Shown: positions 63,614 through 64,000 of the stretch, one piece after another | How the letters are laid out: every line of letters begins with the position of its first letter | Position numbering within the stretch: the first letter of the stretch is position 1 | NCBI RefSeq assembly: GCF_034702125.1 | Contig: NC_085876.1 | Span: forward strand, 5,560,364 to 5,624,363 | Length of the DNA: 64,000 nt | From: Engraulis encrasicolus | Taxonomy: Eukaryota; Chordata; Actinopteri; Clupeiformes; Engraulidae | Direction of reading: 5' to 3' | Notes under the pieces: generated by a model | The model's input: only the letters and a program-made list of their open reading frames with translations | Databases searched by the model: none | What the model was told of the DNA's origin: nothing | Position numbers and translations under genes: made by a program

Positions 63614-64000
63614 TATAAACACAACCCAAGGCTCCACATGTCTGAGTCATCTTTTTTATAGCCTCCAAAACTTCAGGGATCTTTCCGGGGAAAGTAGAGA
63701 CAGGACAGGAGGGATAATAGACTCTGTTCACTTCTACTCAGTGCCTAGAGTCATCTTCAAGATTTCATCGCTTTCCTGTTAATGTTCCTTTATCATAAAT
63801 ATACAGCTCCACTAAGACTCCTAAAACCCCTTACTTTCCCCCACCCACTCACCTGGTGGTGTCAGGAATCAAACATGCAACCCCTCCTAACCGCTTACCA
63901 TTGACTGCCCATTGTTATGAAAGCTCTCATTGACAGCAGAGAAAGGCAGAAGTAAAGAAAATGCAGTATACTATGCAACAGTATGGTCATGTTATTGACC

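Overview
The window reads as teleost fish nuclear DNA. It carries intron-rich vertebrate genes with GT..AG junctions, very dense and long (CA)n, (GA)n, (GAA)n and (AATG)n microsatellites, tRNA-derived SINEs, and hAT-like and Tc1-like non-autonomous transposons. Species cannot be fixed from the sequence. Five protein genes are supported. From left to right they are the N-terminal end of a GRINA-like gene (-), a complete MAPK15/ERK7 (-, 14 coding exons), a complete VPS28 (-, 9 coding exons), a complete AUNIP (+, 3 exons) and the C-terminal two thirds of a CAP2-type cyclase-associated protein (-, 8 exons, running off the right edge). I joined exons by hand; phases agree at every junction. The models give 647 aa for MAPK15, 223 aa for VPS28, 490 aa for AUNIP and 368 aa of CAP2. 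In human, GRINA, MAPK15 and VPS28 share one chromosome band (8q24.3), which supports the assignments.

Layout. 0-0.9 kb holds the first coding exon of GRINA, with a duplicated splice-donor block and a possible 27-nt microexon. 0.9-17.7 kb is probably its long first intron, full of microsatellites and small repeats, ending at a CpG-rich promoter with a CRE and an inverted CCAAT box near 17.9 kb. 19.1-35.8 kb is MAPK15. 36-38.2 kb holds the MAPK15 5' region and the VPS28 3' UTR. 38.2-44.9 kb is VPS28. 45.7-50.3 kb is AUNIP, head to head with VPS28, with a 2.4-kb fold-back element in its first intron. 52.7-61.4 kb is CAP2, tail to tail with AUNIP. 61.4-64 kb is probably CAP2 intron.

These genes do not form a pathway. 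They are housekeeping or regulatory genes: a Golgi/ER membrane protein, an autophagy and cilium kinase, an ESCRT-I subunit, a centrosome and DNA-repair factor, and an actin regulator. The remarkable content is architectural. Simple repeats lie within 50 nt of many splice sites, nearly always (TG)n, (CT)n or (TTC)n on the sense strand. Three exon ends (GRINA exon 1, MAPK15 exons 7 and 9) have duplicated splice-donor copies nearby. Unique segments between CA tracts have been tandemly duplicated at three places. Transposons are nested in MAPK15 intron 9. I found no CRISPR array, no operon and no convincing new enzymatic or defence system.
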